Assembly: GCA_002747185.1 (NCBI GenBank)
Contig: PDTV01000005.1
Location: forward strand, 1 to 64,000
Length of the DNA stretch: 64,000 nucleotides
Source of the DNA: Candidatus Contendibacter odensensis
Lineage (GTDB): Bacteria; Pseudomonadota; Gammaproteobacteria; Competibacterales; Competibacteraceae
Direction: 5' to 3'
In this document: in pieces, positions 1 through 9,281 of the stretch
How the letters are laid out: every line of letters begins with the position of its first letter
Numbering within the stretch: position 1 is the stretch's first letter
Notes under the pieces: generated by a model
Database searches by the model: none
What the model saw: the letters and a program-made list of their open reading frames with translations, nothing else
What the model was told of the DNA's origin: nothing
Position numbers and translations under genes: made by a program

Positions 1-105
1 GGGCAAACGCCAAAGCTGTCCGTAAACAACGCTATTGCTCCATCGATGAACTCTTCATCAATGATGTCCTTTAAACCATTTTATCTGAGCCTGGCTATAG
101 TGGTG
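1..105 (+). mobile_element. IS630-family transposase, 3' end remnant
   Basis: Frame 3 reads out the last ~23 residues of an IS630-type DDE transposase (ANAKAVRKQRYCSIDELF... then a TAA stop at 72-74). It is cut by the window start, so I cannot say whether the rest of the element is intact. The bases after the stop, through 'gcctggctatag' (about 90-102), recur at 44651-44680 after another copy of the same transposase 3' end, so they are probably the element's terminal inverted repeat. What is seen is the shared peptide and shared end; the family call rests on comparison with the fuller fragment at 44681-44812, which carries the YSPDLNPVEH motif typical of IS630. Confidence 0.7.
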
Positions 106-215
106 ATGTGTATCGGTGCCAAAAGCACCCAGTGCTATGTGTATTGAGGGTTGCGGCAAATCGTACCAGGCGTACCAGGAAAGAAACACCTTGAGGCAAT
201 CGGGTACGACAGCCA

Positions 216-258
216 TAAAAAAACCTGCCCACTGGTAGCAGCAGACAGGTTCTTTTTT
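216..258 (-). terminator. Rho-independent terminator after lpdA
   Basis: Inverted repeat aacctg (222-227) / caggtt (246-251) with an A-run at 217-223 that becomes a U-run on the minus strand, 20 bases past the lpdA stop. The T-run at 252-257 would let it work from the other side too. It fits as the end of the aceE-aceF-lpdA transcript. Confidence 0.65.
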
Positions 259-276
259 GCTGCTGGTTGTTACGGG

Positions 277-2067
277 TTATTTCTTTTTCCGCATCGGCGG
301 CAAATCGGTACACACGCCTTCAAACACCTCAGCCGCCATTCCAACCGACTCACCCAGCGTTGGGTGTGGATGAATGGTTAGGCCAATATCGACAGCATCT
401 GCACCCATCTCTATCGCCAGGGCAATCTCGCCGATCATATCGCCTGCGTTGGTCCCGACGATACCGCCACCGACAATACGGTGAGTTTCTTCATCGAAAA
501 TCAGCTTGGTGAAACCCTCATCCCGACCGTTGGCAATAGCACGACCCGAAGCCGCCCAGGGGAATTTACCGACACCTACCTTGCGTTTTTCCTGCCGGGC
601 TTCTGCCTCGGTCAACCCCACCCATGCCACTTCGGGATCGGTGTAGGCAACGCCAGGAATCACTTGTGCATCAAAATGGCTTTTCTGGCCTGCCGCCGCT
701 TCAGCGGCAACATGGGCCTCGTGGACAGCTTTGTGCGCCAACATCGGCTGACCGACGATATCACCAATGGCAAAGAGGTGGGGGACATTGGTACGCATCT
801 GTGAATCCACTGGAATAAAGCCACGCGCTGTCACCACAATGCCCGCTTTTTCTGCACCGATATTCAGACCATTGGGGCTGCGTCCTGCAGATTGCAAAAT
901 CATGTCATAAAGCTGCGGTTCGACAGGAGCCTTCTCGCCCTCAAACGTCACTCGCAAGCCTTCGGGTTTTGCTTCCACCGCCACTGTTTTGGTTTTGAGC
1001 ATGATCTGGTCAAAGCGGTGGGCATTTTTTTTCTCCCACACTTTGACGAGATCGCGGTCAGGACCTTGCATCAGTGCGTCCAGCATTTCCACCACTTCAA
1101 TCCGTGCTCCGAGCGTAGAATACACCGTCGCCATTTCCAGGCCGATAATCCCGCCGCCAATGACCAGCATCCGTTTGGGAATCTCGCGTAATTCCAGCGC
1201 ACCGGTGGAATCGACGATGCGTGGATCATCGGGGATAAAGGGCAGATGAACCGCCTGACTGCCAGCGGCAATGATGCACTTTTCAAAACGAATAATCGTG
1301 GTTTCGCCGGTTTGCTCTTGCCCGTCACCACTTGTCAGTTTCACTTCCAGATGGTGTGGGTCAAGGAAATGACCAGAACCGCGCACCGTTTTCACCTGAC
1401 GGGCTTTTGCCATGCCCGCCAGTCCACCGGTAAGCTTGCCGACCACCTTATTCTTGTGAGCACGAAGTTTGTCAATAGCGACCGTTGGCTCGCCGAAAGT
1501 GACACCCAGATCGGCAAAATGTGCGGCCTCATCCATCACCGCTGCCACATGCAGCAAAGCTTTGGAGGGAATACAGCCGACATTCAGACAGACACCGCCC
1601 AGAGTGGCATAGCGCTCCACCAACACTGTTTTCATGCCCAGATCAGCGGCACGAAATGCTGCCGAATAGCCACCTGGCCCTGCACCCAGCACCAGCATTT
1701 CACATTCCAGTACCGCCTTGCCGTCAAAAGAGGCTACCGTTGTGGCTACCATCTCAGCCGCTTTTTCATCCGTCGCAGGCTGTTCGGCAGGCTGTTCGGT
1801 CCCGGTCGCTACTGCGGGCTGTTCGGCACTGGCTTCCAGTGACAGGATCAGATCACCTTCCGAAACCTTGTCACCGACCTGAACCTGCACCGCCTTGACC
1901 GTTCCGGCATGAGTGGCGGGTACTTCCATGCTGGCCTTGTCGGTTTCCAGCGTGATCAACGGGTCTTCCAGATCAATATGATCACCTGCCTTGATTGATA
2001 CCTCGATGACATCCACGTCAGAGAAGTCGCCAATATCAGGCACCTTGATTTCAATTAGTTCGCCCAT
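277..2067 (-). CDS. lpdA: Dihydrolipoyl dehydrogenase (E3) with N-terminal lipoyl domain
   Basis: 596-residue E3 of the pyruvate dehydrogenase complex; FAD-dependent, reoxidises dihydrolipoamide and reduces NAD+. Residues 1-82 form a lipoyl domain with the attachment lysine K44 in ETDKASM; an Ala/Pro/Glu linker (83-115) follows, then the FAD motif GAGPGG (128-133), the redox pair C160/C165 in GGVCLNVGC, an NAD-binding GGGIIGLE segment, and the C-terminal HPHPTLGE catalytic motif (566-573). A lipoyl domain on E3 is known from several proteobacteria (e.g. Neisseria, Cupriavidus) but absent from E. coli Lpd. It lies 9 bases after aceF and is surely co-transcribed with it; a terminator follows. 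Nothing looks damaged. Confidence 0.97.
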   Translation of the reverse strand: MGELIEIKVPDIGDFSDVDVIEVSIKAGDHIDLEDPLITLETDKASMEVPATHAGTVKAVQVQVGDKVSEGDLILSLEASAEQPAVATGTEQPAEQPATDEKAAEMVATTVASFDGKAVLECEMLVLGAGPGGYSAAFRAADLGMKTVLVERYATLGGVCLNVGCIPSKALLHVAAVMDEAAHFADLGVTFGEPTVAIDKLRAHKNKVVGKLTGGLAGMAKARQVKTVRGSGHFLDPHHLEVKLTSGDGQEQTGETTIIRFEKCIIAAGSQAVHLPFIPDDPRIVDSTGALELREIPKRMLVIGGGIIGLEMATVYSTLGARIEVVEMLDALMQGPDRDLVKVWEKKNAHRFDQIMLKTKTVAVEAKPEGLRVTFEGEKAPVEPQLYDMILQSAGRSPNGLNIGAEKAGIVVTARGFIPVDSQMRTNVPHLFAIGDIVGQPMLAHKAVHEAHVAAEAAAGQKSHFDAQVIPGVAYTDPEVAWVGLTEAEARQEKRKVGVGKFPWAASGRAIANGRDEGFTKLIFDEETHRIVGGGIVGTNAGDMIGEIALAIEMGADAVDIGLTIHPHPTLGESVGMAAEVFEGVCTDLPPMRKKK

Positions 2068-2076
2068 AACTTCTCC

Positions 2077-3711
2077 TTAAAGCAGCAGCCGCCGAAGATC
2101 GCTTAGCAGGATTGCCAGTGCCGCTGTGAATCGTGCGGCCTGAGCACCATCAATCACCCGATGGTCGTAGGAGAGTGACAGCGGTACCATCAAACGAGGG
2201 GTGAATTCTTTGCCATTCCACACCGGCGCCATTTTGGAGCGGGTGACACCGAGAATGGCAACTTCGGGCGCATTGACAATCGGGGTAAATGCGGTGCCGC
2301 CAATCCCACCGAGGCTGGAAATAGTAAAGCCGGCCCCTTGCATCTCGCCCGGACCGAGTTTCTTGTTACGGGCTTTGGTGGATAGTTCCCCCAGTTCGGC
2401 GGACAGATCAAAGATGCCCTTTTGATCCACATCCCGAATGACCGGCACTACCAAACCGTCGGGCGTATCGACCGCCACACCGATATGGACATACTTTTTG
2501 AGTATCAGATTTTCGCCGCTGCTATCCAGTGAGGCGTTAAAGTTCGGGAATTGTTGCAGCGCGGCGGCACTGGCTTTCAGCAGAAAACCGAGAAGGGTAA
2601 TGCGTACATCCCGTGCCTTGGCCTCATTTGCCAGCGACTTGCGGAAGGCCTCTAGCTCGGTAATGTCCGCCTCATCGTGGTGGGTGACATGCGGCACATT
2701 CAGCCAGGAGCGGTGCAGGTTGGCACCCGACAGCTTTTTGATCCTTGACAAGGGCAGGGTTTCAATGTCACCAAACTTGGCAAAGTCCACCGGCGGAATC
2801 GGCGGAATCCCCATATACCCCGCTGGTAATGCCCCGCGACCTTCTTCACCGGCCAGTGAGGTGGGTGTGAATGATCCCGACATCACCTGTTTGACAAACG
2901 CCTGCACATCTTGCTTGAGAATCCGTCCTTTCGGTCCAGAACCTTTTACCACTTGCGTCAGGTTAACACCCAATTCGCGGGCAAAGCGCCGTACCGAAGG
3001 GCTGGCATGAACCTTGCCAAAGCGAGGCGCGGGCTTATCGCTGGAGGGCGCGGTGGGTGGCGGTATTTTTACCGGCGGAGGTGCTGGTGCATCGATTGGC
3101 TTGGGAGTGCGCGGCCCAACAGCAACAGCACTCAGGGTATCAGGCAGTTGCGGGCGGGCATCGGCATCGTTGCTGCTGGTGGTGAGATACAAAATCAGAT
3201 CACCCTCGGACAGCTTGTCGCCGATTTTGGCCTCAACGTTTTGTACCGTACCTGCAAACGGCGAGGGGACTTCCATACTCGCCTTGTCACTTTCCAGTGT
3301 AATCAGCGAGGTATCAATTTCAACGTGATCACCGGAGGCGACTAACACTTCGATCACCGGCACTTCCTTGAAATCACCGATGTCAGGGACACGGACTTCG
3401 CGGATTTCGCCTGCTGCGGTCGTTGCCGCTTCACGAGTTTCAGGCGGATGCTCTGGTGCAGAAACATTTTCGGCGACATCCATGTACAAGATCATGTCGC
3501 CCTCTGATACTTTATCGCCGACCTTGACCTGGATTTCGCGCACGGTGCCGGAAACCGGTGACGGCACTTCCATGCTCGCCTTGTCGCTTTCCAGCATAAT
3601 CAGCGGGCTGTCGGCATCGACGCTCTCACCGACTGCTACCAGCACTTCAATAACATCGACATCTTTAAAATCACCGATGTCTGGCACATGAATTTCTTTA
3701 ATAATACTCAC
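2077..3711 (-). CDS. aceF: Pyruvate dehydrogenase E2, dihydrolipoamide acetyltransferase
   Basis: 544-residue E2 core of pyruvate dehydrogenase, which transfers acetyl groups from lipoamide to CoA. Two lipoyl domains are visible, with attachment lysines K44 and K143, each in ESDKASMEVPSP. They are followed by a Pro/Ala linker (182-232), the peripheral subunit-binding domain (about 235-274, beginning HASPSVRR), and the catalytic domain (about 310-544) ending with the SYDHRVIDGA motif whose His517 and Asp521 are the expected catalytic residues. E. coli AceF has three lipoyl domains, so this is a two-domain form; the third is effectively on LpdA. Gene order aceE-aceF-lpdA with 9-13 base gaps marks a single operon. 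Confidence 0.97.
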   Translation of the reverse strand: MSIIKEIHVPDIGDFKDVDVIEVLVAVGESVDADSPLIMLESDKASMEVPSPVSGTVREIQVKVGDKVSEGDMILYMDVAENVSAPEHPPETREAATTAAGEIREVRVPDIGDFKEVPVIEVLVASGDHVEIDTSLITLESDKASMEVPSPFAGTVQNVEAKIGDKLSEGDLILYLTTSSNDADARPQLPDTLSAVAVGPRTPKPIDAPAPPPVKIPPPTAPSSDKPAPRFGKVHASPSVRRFARELGVNLTQVVKGSGPKGRILKQDVQAFVKQVMSGSFTPTSLAGEEGRGALPAGYMGIPPIPPVDFAKFGDIETLPLSRIKKLSGANLHRSWLNVPHVTHHDEADITELEAFRKSLANEAKARDVRITLLGFLLKASAAALQQFPNFNASLDSSGENLILKKYVHIGVAVDTPDGLVVPVIRDVDQKGIFDLSAELGELSTKARNKKLGPGEMQGAGFTISSLGGIGGTAFTPIVNAPEVAILGVTRSKMAPVWNGKEFTPRLMVPLSLSYDHRVIDGAQAARFTAALAILLSDLRRLLL

Positions 3712-3724
3712 GCGGAACTCTCCC

Positions 3725-6388
3725 TTAAACCGTCAATGGGTTCGGCTTGTTGGGGTCGATGCCATATTTTTTGATGGCGGCGGTCACGTTTGCAACAGGA
3801 ATGGTATCTTCATTGGCCAGTACCTTCAGCGCCGCCAGCGTGACGTAGTAACGGTTGACCTCGAAATGATGGCGCAAGCGTTCACGGGTATCACTGCGTC
3901 CATAGCCATCAGTACCCAGCGCGATGTAGGAACGTGGAATAAAGGGACGCAATTGTTCAGCATACATCTTGATATAGTCGGTTGCGGCGACTACCGGTCC
4001 CGCATGATCTTTCAGACATTCCTCAACATGGCAGGTGCGTGGTGGCTGTTCGGGGTGGAGCAGATTCTGACGCTGTGCTTCATGCCCATCGCGTGCCAGT
4101 TGATTGATTCCCGGTGTTGCCCAGACATCAGCCGTCACGCCCCAATCCTCGCGGAGCAGTTCAGCGGCAGCGATGACTTCACGCAGAATCGAGCCGCAGC
4201 CCATTAATTGCACCCGTGCGCCATCGCCTTCCCCGGCCCGGAACAGGTACATGCCTTTAAGAATGCCCTCCTGTGAGCCTTCCGGCATGGCGGGGTTGTG
4301 ATAATTCTCGTTGAGTGTGGTGATGTAGTAAAAGACGTTTTCCTGCTCATGGAACATGCGTCGCAGACCGTCCTGGATAATCACCGCCAGTTCGTAGGCA
4401 AACGTTGGATCGTAAGATACACAGTTAGGAATAAACTGGGCGAACACCTGACTATGGCCGTCCTGATGCTGCAAGCCTTCACCGGCCAGTGTGGTGCGCC
4501 CTGATGTGCCACCGATCAGAAAACCGCGCGCCTGCAAGTCACCCGCTGCCCAGGCAAGGTCACCGATTCGCTGGAAGCCAAACATGGAGTAAAAAATGTA
4601 AAATGGCACCATGTTGACCGCGTGGTTGGTATAGGCGGTACCCGCCGCGATCCACGAGGATATGGCACCTGCCTCATTGATGCCTTCCTGAAGAATCTGT
4701 CCTTTTTTATCTTCCTTGTAGAACATCAACTGATCGGCATCCTGTGGCTCATAAAGCTGCCCCCTGGGGGCATAAATTCCGATCTGGCGGAACATGCCTT
4801 CCATCCCGAAGGTCCGCGCCTCATCAGCGACGATGGGCACCACATGCCGACCGATGCCCTTGTCGCGGGCAAGCTGGGTAAGAATACGCACAAACGCCAT
4901 CGTGGTTGACAGATCACGCTCGCCGGTATCTTTCAGCAGGGCCTCAAATGCGGCCAGCGGCGGTGTGGTCAGCGGCGGGGCGGCATTGGTGCGGCGCTGT
5001 GGCAAGTAGCCACCCAAGGCGTTACGGCGCTCCTTCAGATATTTGATTTCCTGACTGTCATCGGCAGGTTTGTAGAACGGTGCACCATTTAACTGCTCAT
5101 CGGAAATGGGAATATGGAAGCGGTCACGGAAATCACGTAGTGCCTGCTCGCCCATTTTTTTCTGCGAGTGGGTAATATTTTTGCCTTCCCCGGCTGCACC
5201 CATGCCATAACCCTTGACCGTTTTGGCAAGAATCACGGTCGGCTGACCCTGGTGCTTCACTGCGGCAGCATAAGCGGCATAAATCTTGTGTGGATCGTGG
5301 CCGCCGCGATTCAAACGCCAAATATCTTCATCCGACAGATGGCTGACCATCTGTTTCAGTTCAGGATACTTGCCGAAGAAGTGTTCGCGGGTGTATGCAC
5401 CGCCTTTGGCTTTGAAGTTTTGGTACTCGCCATCAACGCATTCCTCCATCAGTTTCAGCAACAGACCTTTTTTGTCAGCCGCCAGCAGCGGATCCCAATA
5501 CGAACCCCAAAGTACCTTGATGACATTCCAGCCGGTGCCACGAAAATCACCTTCCAGTTCCTGCACGATCTTGCCGTTGCCGCGCACCGGACCGTCGAGG
5601 CGCTGCAAATTACAGTTGATCACGAAAATCAGATTATCCAGATTCTCACGGGCAGCCAGGGCGATGGCACCTAATGATTCAGGTTCGTCCATCTCGCCAT
5701 CGCCCATAAACGCCCACACCTTGCGACCGCTGGTATCGAGAATGCCGCGATTGTGCAGATACTTCATAAACCGCGCCTGGTAGATCGCCTGAATCGGTCC
5801 CAGACCCATGGACACCGTGGGGAATTGCCAGAAATTTGGCATCAGCCAGGGATGTGGATAGGAACTCAGGCCGTTGCCATCCACTTCCTGCCTGAAATTG
5901 TTCAGTTGCTGCTCGGAGATGCGCCCTTCCAGGTAGGCGCGTGCATAAAACCCGGGCGCAGAATGGCCCTGTATGAAGATCAGATCACCGCCGTGTGCTT
6001 CATTGGGTGCGTGCCAGAAATGATTAAACCCGACATCGTAAAGGGTGGCGCTGGAGGCAAAACTGGCGATATGCCCACCCAGCTCGGACGTAATCCGGTT
6101 CGCCTTGATCACCATTGCCAGCGCGTTCCAGCGAATCAGTGAACGAATCCGCCACTCCATGCCCGGATCACCCGGGTTGTACTCTTCCTGATCAACGGGA
6201 ATGGTATTTAGATACGGAGTATTGGCGCTGTAGGGCATATGTACCCCCGCAGCACGCGCCTGGGTTTGCAGCTGACCCAGTAAATGGTGCGCGCGTTGCA
6301 AACCTTCCTCTTCGATTACTGCCTCAAGGGCATCAAGCCACTCCTGCGTTTCCTGCGGATCGAGGTCACTGTATTTTTCGATAGCCAT
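3725..6388 (-). CDS. aceE: Pyruvate dehydrogenase E1 component (homodimeric type)
   Basis: Thiamine-diphosphate enzyme that decarboxylates pyruvate and acetylates the lipoyl groups of AceF. I place the start at 6388 (MAIEKYSDLD), which has AAAGGA 8 bases upstream and gives 887 residues, the length of E. coli AceE; an in-frame ATG at 6445 would add 19 unlikely residues. The ThDP/Mg motif GDGEMDEPES followed by INCNLQRLDGPVRG is clear, as are the long C-terminal region and HVEECLKDH segment usual in this family. It is first in the aceE-aceF-lpdA operon; the perM-like gene lies 78 bases upstream on the same strand, and the aceE promoter probably sits in that gap. Confidence 0.97.
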   Translation of the reverse strand: MAIEKYSDLDPQETQEWLDALEAVIEEEGLQRAHHLLGQLQTQARAAGVHMPYSANTPYLNTIPVDQEEYNPGDPGMEWRIRSLIRWNALAMVIKANRITSELGGHIASFASSATLYDVGFNHFWHAPNEAHGGDLIFIQGHSAPGFYARAYLEGRISEQQLNNFRQEVDGNGLSSYPHPWLMPNFWQFPTVSMGLGPIQAIYQARFMKYLHNRGILDTSGRKVWAFMGDGEMDEPESLGAIALAARENLDNLIFVINCNLQRLDGPVRGNGKIVQELEGDFRGTGWNVIKVLWGSYWDPLLAADKKGLLLKLMEECVDGEYQNFKAKGGAYTREHFFGKYPELKQMVSHLSDEDIWRLNRGGHDPHKIYAAYAAAVKHQGQPTVILAKTVKGYGMGAAGEGKNITHSQKKMGEQALRDFRDRFHIPISDEQLNGAPFYKPADDSQEIKYLKERRNALGGYLPQRRTNAAPPLTTPPLAAFEALLKDTGERDLSTTMAFVRILTQLARDKGIGRHVVPIVADEARTFGMEGMFRQIGIYAPRGQLYEPQDADQLMFYKEDKKGQILQEGINEAGAISSWIAAGTAYTNHAVNMVPFYIFYSMFGFQRIGDLAWAAGDLQARGFLIGGTSGRTTLAGEGLQHQDGHSQVFAQFIPNCVSYDPTFAYELAVIIQDGLRRMFHEQENVFYYITTLNENYHNPAMPEGSQEGILKGMYLFRAGEGDGARVQLMGCGSILREVIAAAELLREDWGVTADVWATPGINQLARDGHEAQRQNLLHPEQPPRTCHVEECLKDHAGPVVAATDYIKMYAEQLRPFIPRSYIALGTDGYGRSDTRERLRHHFEVNRYYVTLAALKVLANEDTIPVANVTAAIKKYGIDPNKPNPLTV

Positions 6389-6466
6389 AGGTGATCCTTT
6401 AGTATTTGAATCAGCGTAATTTTTTTTGTTGTATACGTCACACAACCAAATAACGGAGTAAAGTAC

Positions 6467-7525
6467 TCAGATTATAGACCGTCTTCGTTGTGAAAGCTTA
6501 TACATATCGATAAATGTTAGGTTCAGGCTCAGGATCGCGGGAGCCAGGATGATACCCCAACCGCCAAAGACACTAATGCCAGCAATCATTGAGATAAGTA
6601 CGAAGAGCTCATTGATTGAATATTCCAGACAGAATTTTTTGCTTACTTTATTCATGAAAATTAGCCTTAGAATATTATCAATAATGCCTGAAAGGACAAT
6701 AATAGCAAAAAGGATAATCGTAACAGCAAATACAGTATTGCCATCTATAATTTCAAGGATTGCGATAGGAACCGCTACAAGATAAGTACCAATAATGGGT
6801 ATGGCAGTGGTAAACGCAACCATTAACCCAACATAAAGAGCATCATAATCAGTCGTGAGATAAATAAATAAGCCAAAAGCAATACCCTGAAATATCATGC
6901 TGAAAAGATTTCCGAAAAAAACGGAGGAAATGTTATTGGTTAGTTCCTGAAAAAGAATTCGCTTGTTTATTTTCCCTAAAGGTATTAACTCCATGGTATA
7001 AATATAAATCTTTTTACTATAGGTATTAAATATAAAGTAAAAGAAGAGTATCAGGAAAAACTTATACGTCATGTTATTAATCTTTGCTAGCATGCTGGCA
7101 GCATAGCTTAATATTACCTGTAATAGATTCAGGCTGTTACCCTCAATCCTGAATTTTTCCAGGAAAGCGTTAACGGGTTCTTGCAAAATGGTAATAGGAG
7201 CAGGTAGGTTTTTGAGGTTATCTATAATAATCGAGGTATAGGCTAGCATTTTATCCATATCGATTTTTGGTAAATATTGATATGAAGTTCCGGCAAAATA
7301 AATAAGAGGCAAAAAGACAATCAGAAATAATGTAGCTGTTAGAGTGCTTGCAATATAAAGTGTTTTATAGGGTGATGCTATTTTTTTGTCCAGACTTTCA
7401 TAAAGTGGACTGGTCGCTAAAGTGAGCACAAGGCCAACAGAAATTGGGAGCAGGTAATGCTGAAAGATAAACAGCATTGACGCAATGCTTCCGAGTAACC
7501 CGAAAAGGATGAAGCGCTTACTCAT
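6467..7525 (-). CDS. AI-2E/PerM-family membrane transporter
   Basis: 352-residue polytopic membrane protein of the AI-2E transporter family (PerM/TqsA/YdiK-like). It shows the family layout: two N-terminal hydrophobic segments (about 5-45), one near 60-80, a longer extramembrane region (about 85-150), and a cluster of helices from 150 to the end with Gly-rich segments such as GIAFGLFIYL and FGGWGIILAPAIL. Members export varied small molecules or ions; the substrate here cannot be told. Base composition is noticeably more A+T-rich than that of the PDH genes beside it, which could mean separate acquisition. A strong hairpin (7543-7586) lies just upstream. Confidence 0.75.
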   Translation of the reverse strand: MSKRFILFGLLGSIASMLFIFQHYLLPISVGLVLTLATSPLYESLDKKIASPYKTLYIASTLTATLFLIVFLPLIYFAGTSYQYLPKIDMDKMLAYTSIIIDNLKNLPAPITILQEPVNAFLEKFRIEGNSLNLLQVILSYAASMLAKINNMTYKFFLILFFYFIFNTYSKKIYIYTMELIPLGKINKRILFQELTNNISSVFFGNLFSMIFQGIAFGLFIYLTTDYDALYVGLMVAFTTAIPIIGTYLVAVPIAILEIIDGNTVFAVTIILFAIIVLSGIIDNILRLIFMNKVSKKFCLEYSINELFVLISMIAGISVFGGWGIILAPAILSLNLTFIDMYKLSQRRRSII

Positions 7526-7542
7526 GATTTCTGCTTTGACTC

Positions 7543-7586
7543 ATATGAAAGTAGAGTGTGCATCCCGGTACACTCTACTTTCATAT
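7543..7586. repeat. Perfect 17-bp inverted repeat between lipase and perM-like genes
   Basis: Arms atatgaaagtagagtgt (7543-7559) and its exact complement (7570-7586) enclose a 10-base loop. It lies between the lipase stop (7614) and the perM-like start (7525), both on the minus strand. There is no U-run, so it may be a 3'-end-stabilising hairpin or a factor-assisted terminator for the lipase operon, or a binding site; function is inference. Confidence 0.6.
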
Positions 7587-7613
7587 TCTATAGAAGGCCG
7601 GAATCCGGCATAT

Positions 7614-8765
7614 CTAGCTAAATGCAGCTGTGGCACGAATTGCCAGAGAGTGAACGGTGTCAAACAGCATTCCCAACACCCAGCGAATAAAACCCAGTGT
7701 AAGATTGGCTGCACTACTCAACACTCGTCCTAGAAAACGCAAGGTCGCACGCATGATAAATCCTAGCTGTTCGGCGATTTCCTTGGCGGCTTGAGCACCC
7801 TGATAGAGCAACGATGCAAGCTGATCAAGTAAGGTTAATCCCGATGTGATGCTGCAGCTGATGAAATTAAGCGCAATTTTGGCGACAAGCTCAGCTAGGG
7901 CTTTCGCAATCATGGCGAGTAATCGAGCGGATAACATTCCCATTCCATAGGATGACGATGATTCTAACCAATCACCCACACGTTTGCCCCAGTTAATCGG
8001 TTGTGGTGGTACTATCAGACTATCCCATGACTGTTGTCCTATCGTGCGAATATAACTGTCCATTGAGTGCGCATCGATTGATACACGGCCATCATTCCAG
8101 GGCAACTCAGCCGGCAAATGAATCGTTGAAACATGGCGAAACGGAAACAGGGGAATCATACTGACTGGATCGGCTGTGTGAAAAGCACGGTAAATATTTT
8201 TACCCAATTCACGGCTAAACTGATGACCAAAGGCCAATGTGCCGACACGCGGACAACCGAAGCTATAGAGAGAAACGTCTGCGATTTTTTGCGTTCTGAT
8301 ATGATCAGCGACCAGTGTTGCTAATGCACCTCCCAGGCTATGCCCCACGCAGTGAACATGAGTAGGGTTATTCTGACGAAAGAATTGATCAATGTCACTT
8401 TTGAATGATTTAAAAATTTGGTTAAAGCCAATATGAACCGGTGTCCCACTGGGGCCGGGTTGAGTACCAATATTGAGATTGCTGCACCAGTCCTGAGTAG
8501 TAACAGTGCCTCTTGTGACAATTAAAACTTCGTTGCTTCGCGTTCCCTGACCTTTAACAATACAGCCAAACCCGCTGGATTTTTTGAATAAGGATACTCC
8601 TGAAGTACCAGTAAAACGATTTTTCGCTGTTATTTCAAACGTACCATCGACACCTAGTTTTCCACGGTTTTGCTTCAGTGCATCTTCCAGTTCATCCGCT
8701 GTTCTAAACAGATAAATTTGATTGGCAAGTAAGGCAGTTTCTTGGGGGCTAAGCGGGATAGCCAT
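7614..8765 (-). CDS. Class 3 (alpha/beta-hydrolase) lipase with hydrophobic C-terminal helices
   Basis: 383 residues. The first ~260 match the class-3 lipase fold: nucleophile serine in GHSLGGALA (about 143-151), then SLYSFGCPRVG, an Asp in HTADPVSMIP, and a candidate catalytic His in DAHSMDSY. The last ~110 residues are a string of hydrophobic or amphipathic helices (LLAMIAKALAELVAKIAL, FIRWVLGMLF) with no catalytic motif, suggestive of membrane insertion. No signal peptide. It follows, by 21 bases, a gene for a small secreted protein, an arrangement typical of type VI secretion lipase effectors and their periplasmic immunity partners. No T6SS component is in the window, so that role is inference; an ordinary intracellular lipase is the alternative. 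Confidence 0.8.
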   Translation of the reverse strand: MAIPLSPQETALLANQIYLFRTADELEDALKQNRGKLGVDGTFEITAKNRFTGTSGVSLFKKSSGFGCIVKGQGTRSNEVLIVTRGTVTTQDWCSNLNIGTQPGPSGTPVHIGFNQIFKSFKSDIDQFFRQNNPTHVHCVGHSLGGALATLVADHIRTQKIADVSLYSFGCPRVGTLAFGHQFSRELGKNIYRAFHTADPVSMIPLFPFRHVSTIHLPAELPWNDGRVSIDAHSMDSYIRTIGQQSWDSLIVPPQPINWGKRVGDWLESSSSYGMGMLSARLLAMIAKALAELVAKIALNFISCSITSGLTLLDQLASLLYQGAQAAKEIAEQLGFIMRATLRFLGRVLSSAANLTLGFIRWVLGMLFDTVHSLAIRATAAFS

Positions 8766-8786
8766 GATAGGTTTTCTCCGTTTGGG

Positions 8787-9281
8787 TTAGAAGTGATCGA
8801 CAAGCTCACAAATACCATAATAATTGATACTTTGCCCCATCGCATTTTTATAGGCTTCTTTGGCGGTAGGCTCAGTATTCAGATCACATTTCATTATCAA
8901 TGCTCTACCATCACGTTCGCCATTAACACGATAATTCCTTTTGGTGTAGTTCCATGCTTCATAGCTCTCTCCATTATGCTGGATAAAGATTTTCTGCCGA
9001 ACAATAGGTTCGTGAGGCATGATAGACCTGAAAAAGGAAGAGGAATAGGCAACAGGGAATTTGAACTGGCCTTGCGAATCACTTGCAGTGGTATTGCTAT
9101 AGGGTTTATCTCCCAAAAAATAGCGTTGTTCAATGGTGGCATTCGCAATAGGCACGCCATTTTGTAGCACGATGCCTTTTACTTCCGAAAATACACATAA
9201 TTGACTAAAAGCCATGGCAGAACCTTGGTTAAATAGTAGTGTAACAAATAGGAAAATCGTAATTCTTCTTTGAAAGGACAT
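8787..9281 (-). CDS. Small secreted protein, DUF6795-like; possible immunity partner of the lipase
   Basis: 164 residues with a clear signal peptide (RRITIFLFVTLLFNQGSAMA, cleavage after about residue 23). The mature part begins as a carboxypeptidase-regulatory-like beta fold (VKGIVLQNGVPIANATIEQR ... SQGQFKFP) and ends with a Cys-containing tail (IMKCDLN, GICELVDHF). I associate it with the DUF6795 family from memory of this pattern, not from a search. It is first in a two-gene operon with the lipase. Periplasmic targeting of the small protein beside a cytoplasmic lipase is what an effector/immunity pair would show, but the direct function is unknown. Confidence 0.65.
   Translation of the reverse strand: MSFQRRITIFLFVTLLFNQGSAMAFSQLCVFSEVKGIVLQNGVPIANATIEQRYFLGDKPYSNTTASDSQGQFKFPVAYSSSFFRSIMPHEPIVRQKIFIQHNGESYEAWNYTKRNYRVNGERDGRALIMKCDLNTEPTAKEAYKNAMGQSINYYGICELVDHF

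Noticed and set aside
1246..1842. 198-codon plus-strand frame inside lpdA
   Set aside because: Antisense shadow of lpdA, which has full conserved motifs on the other strand.
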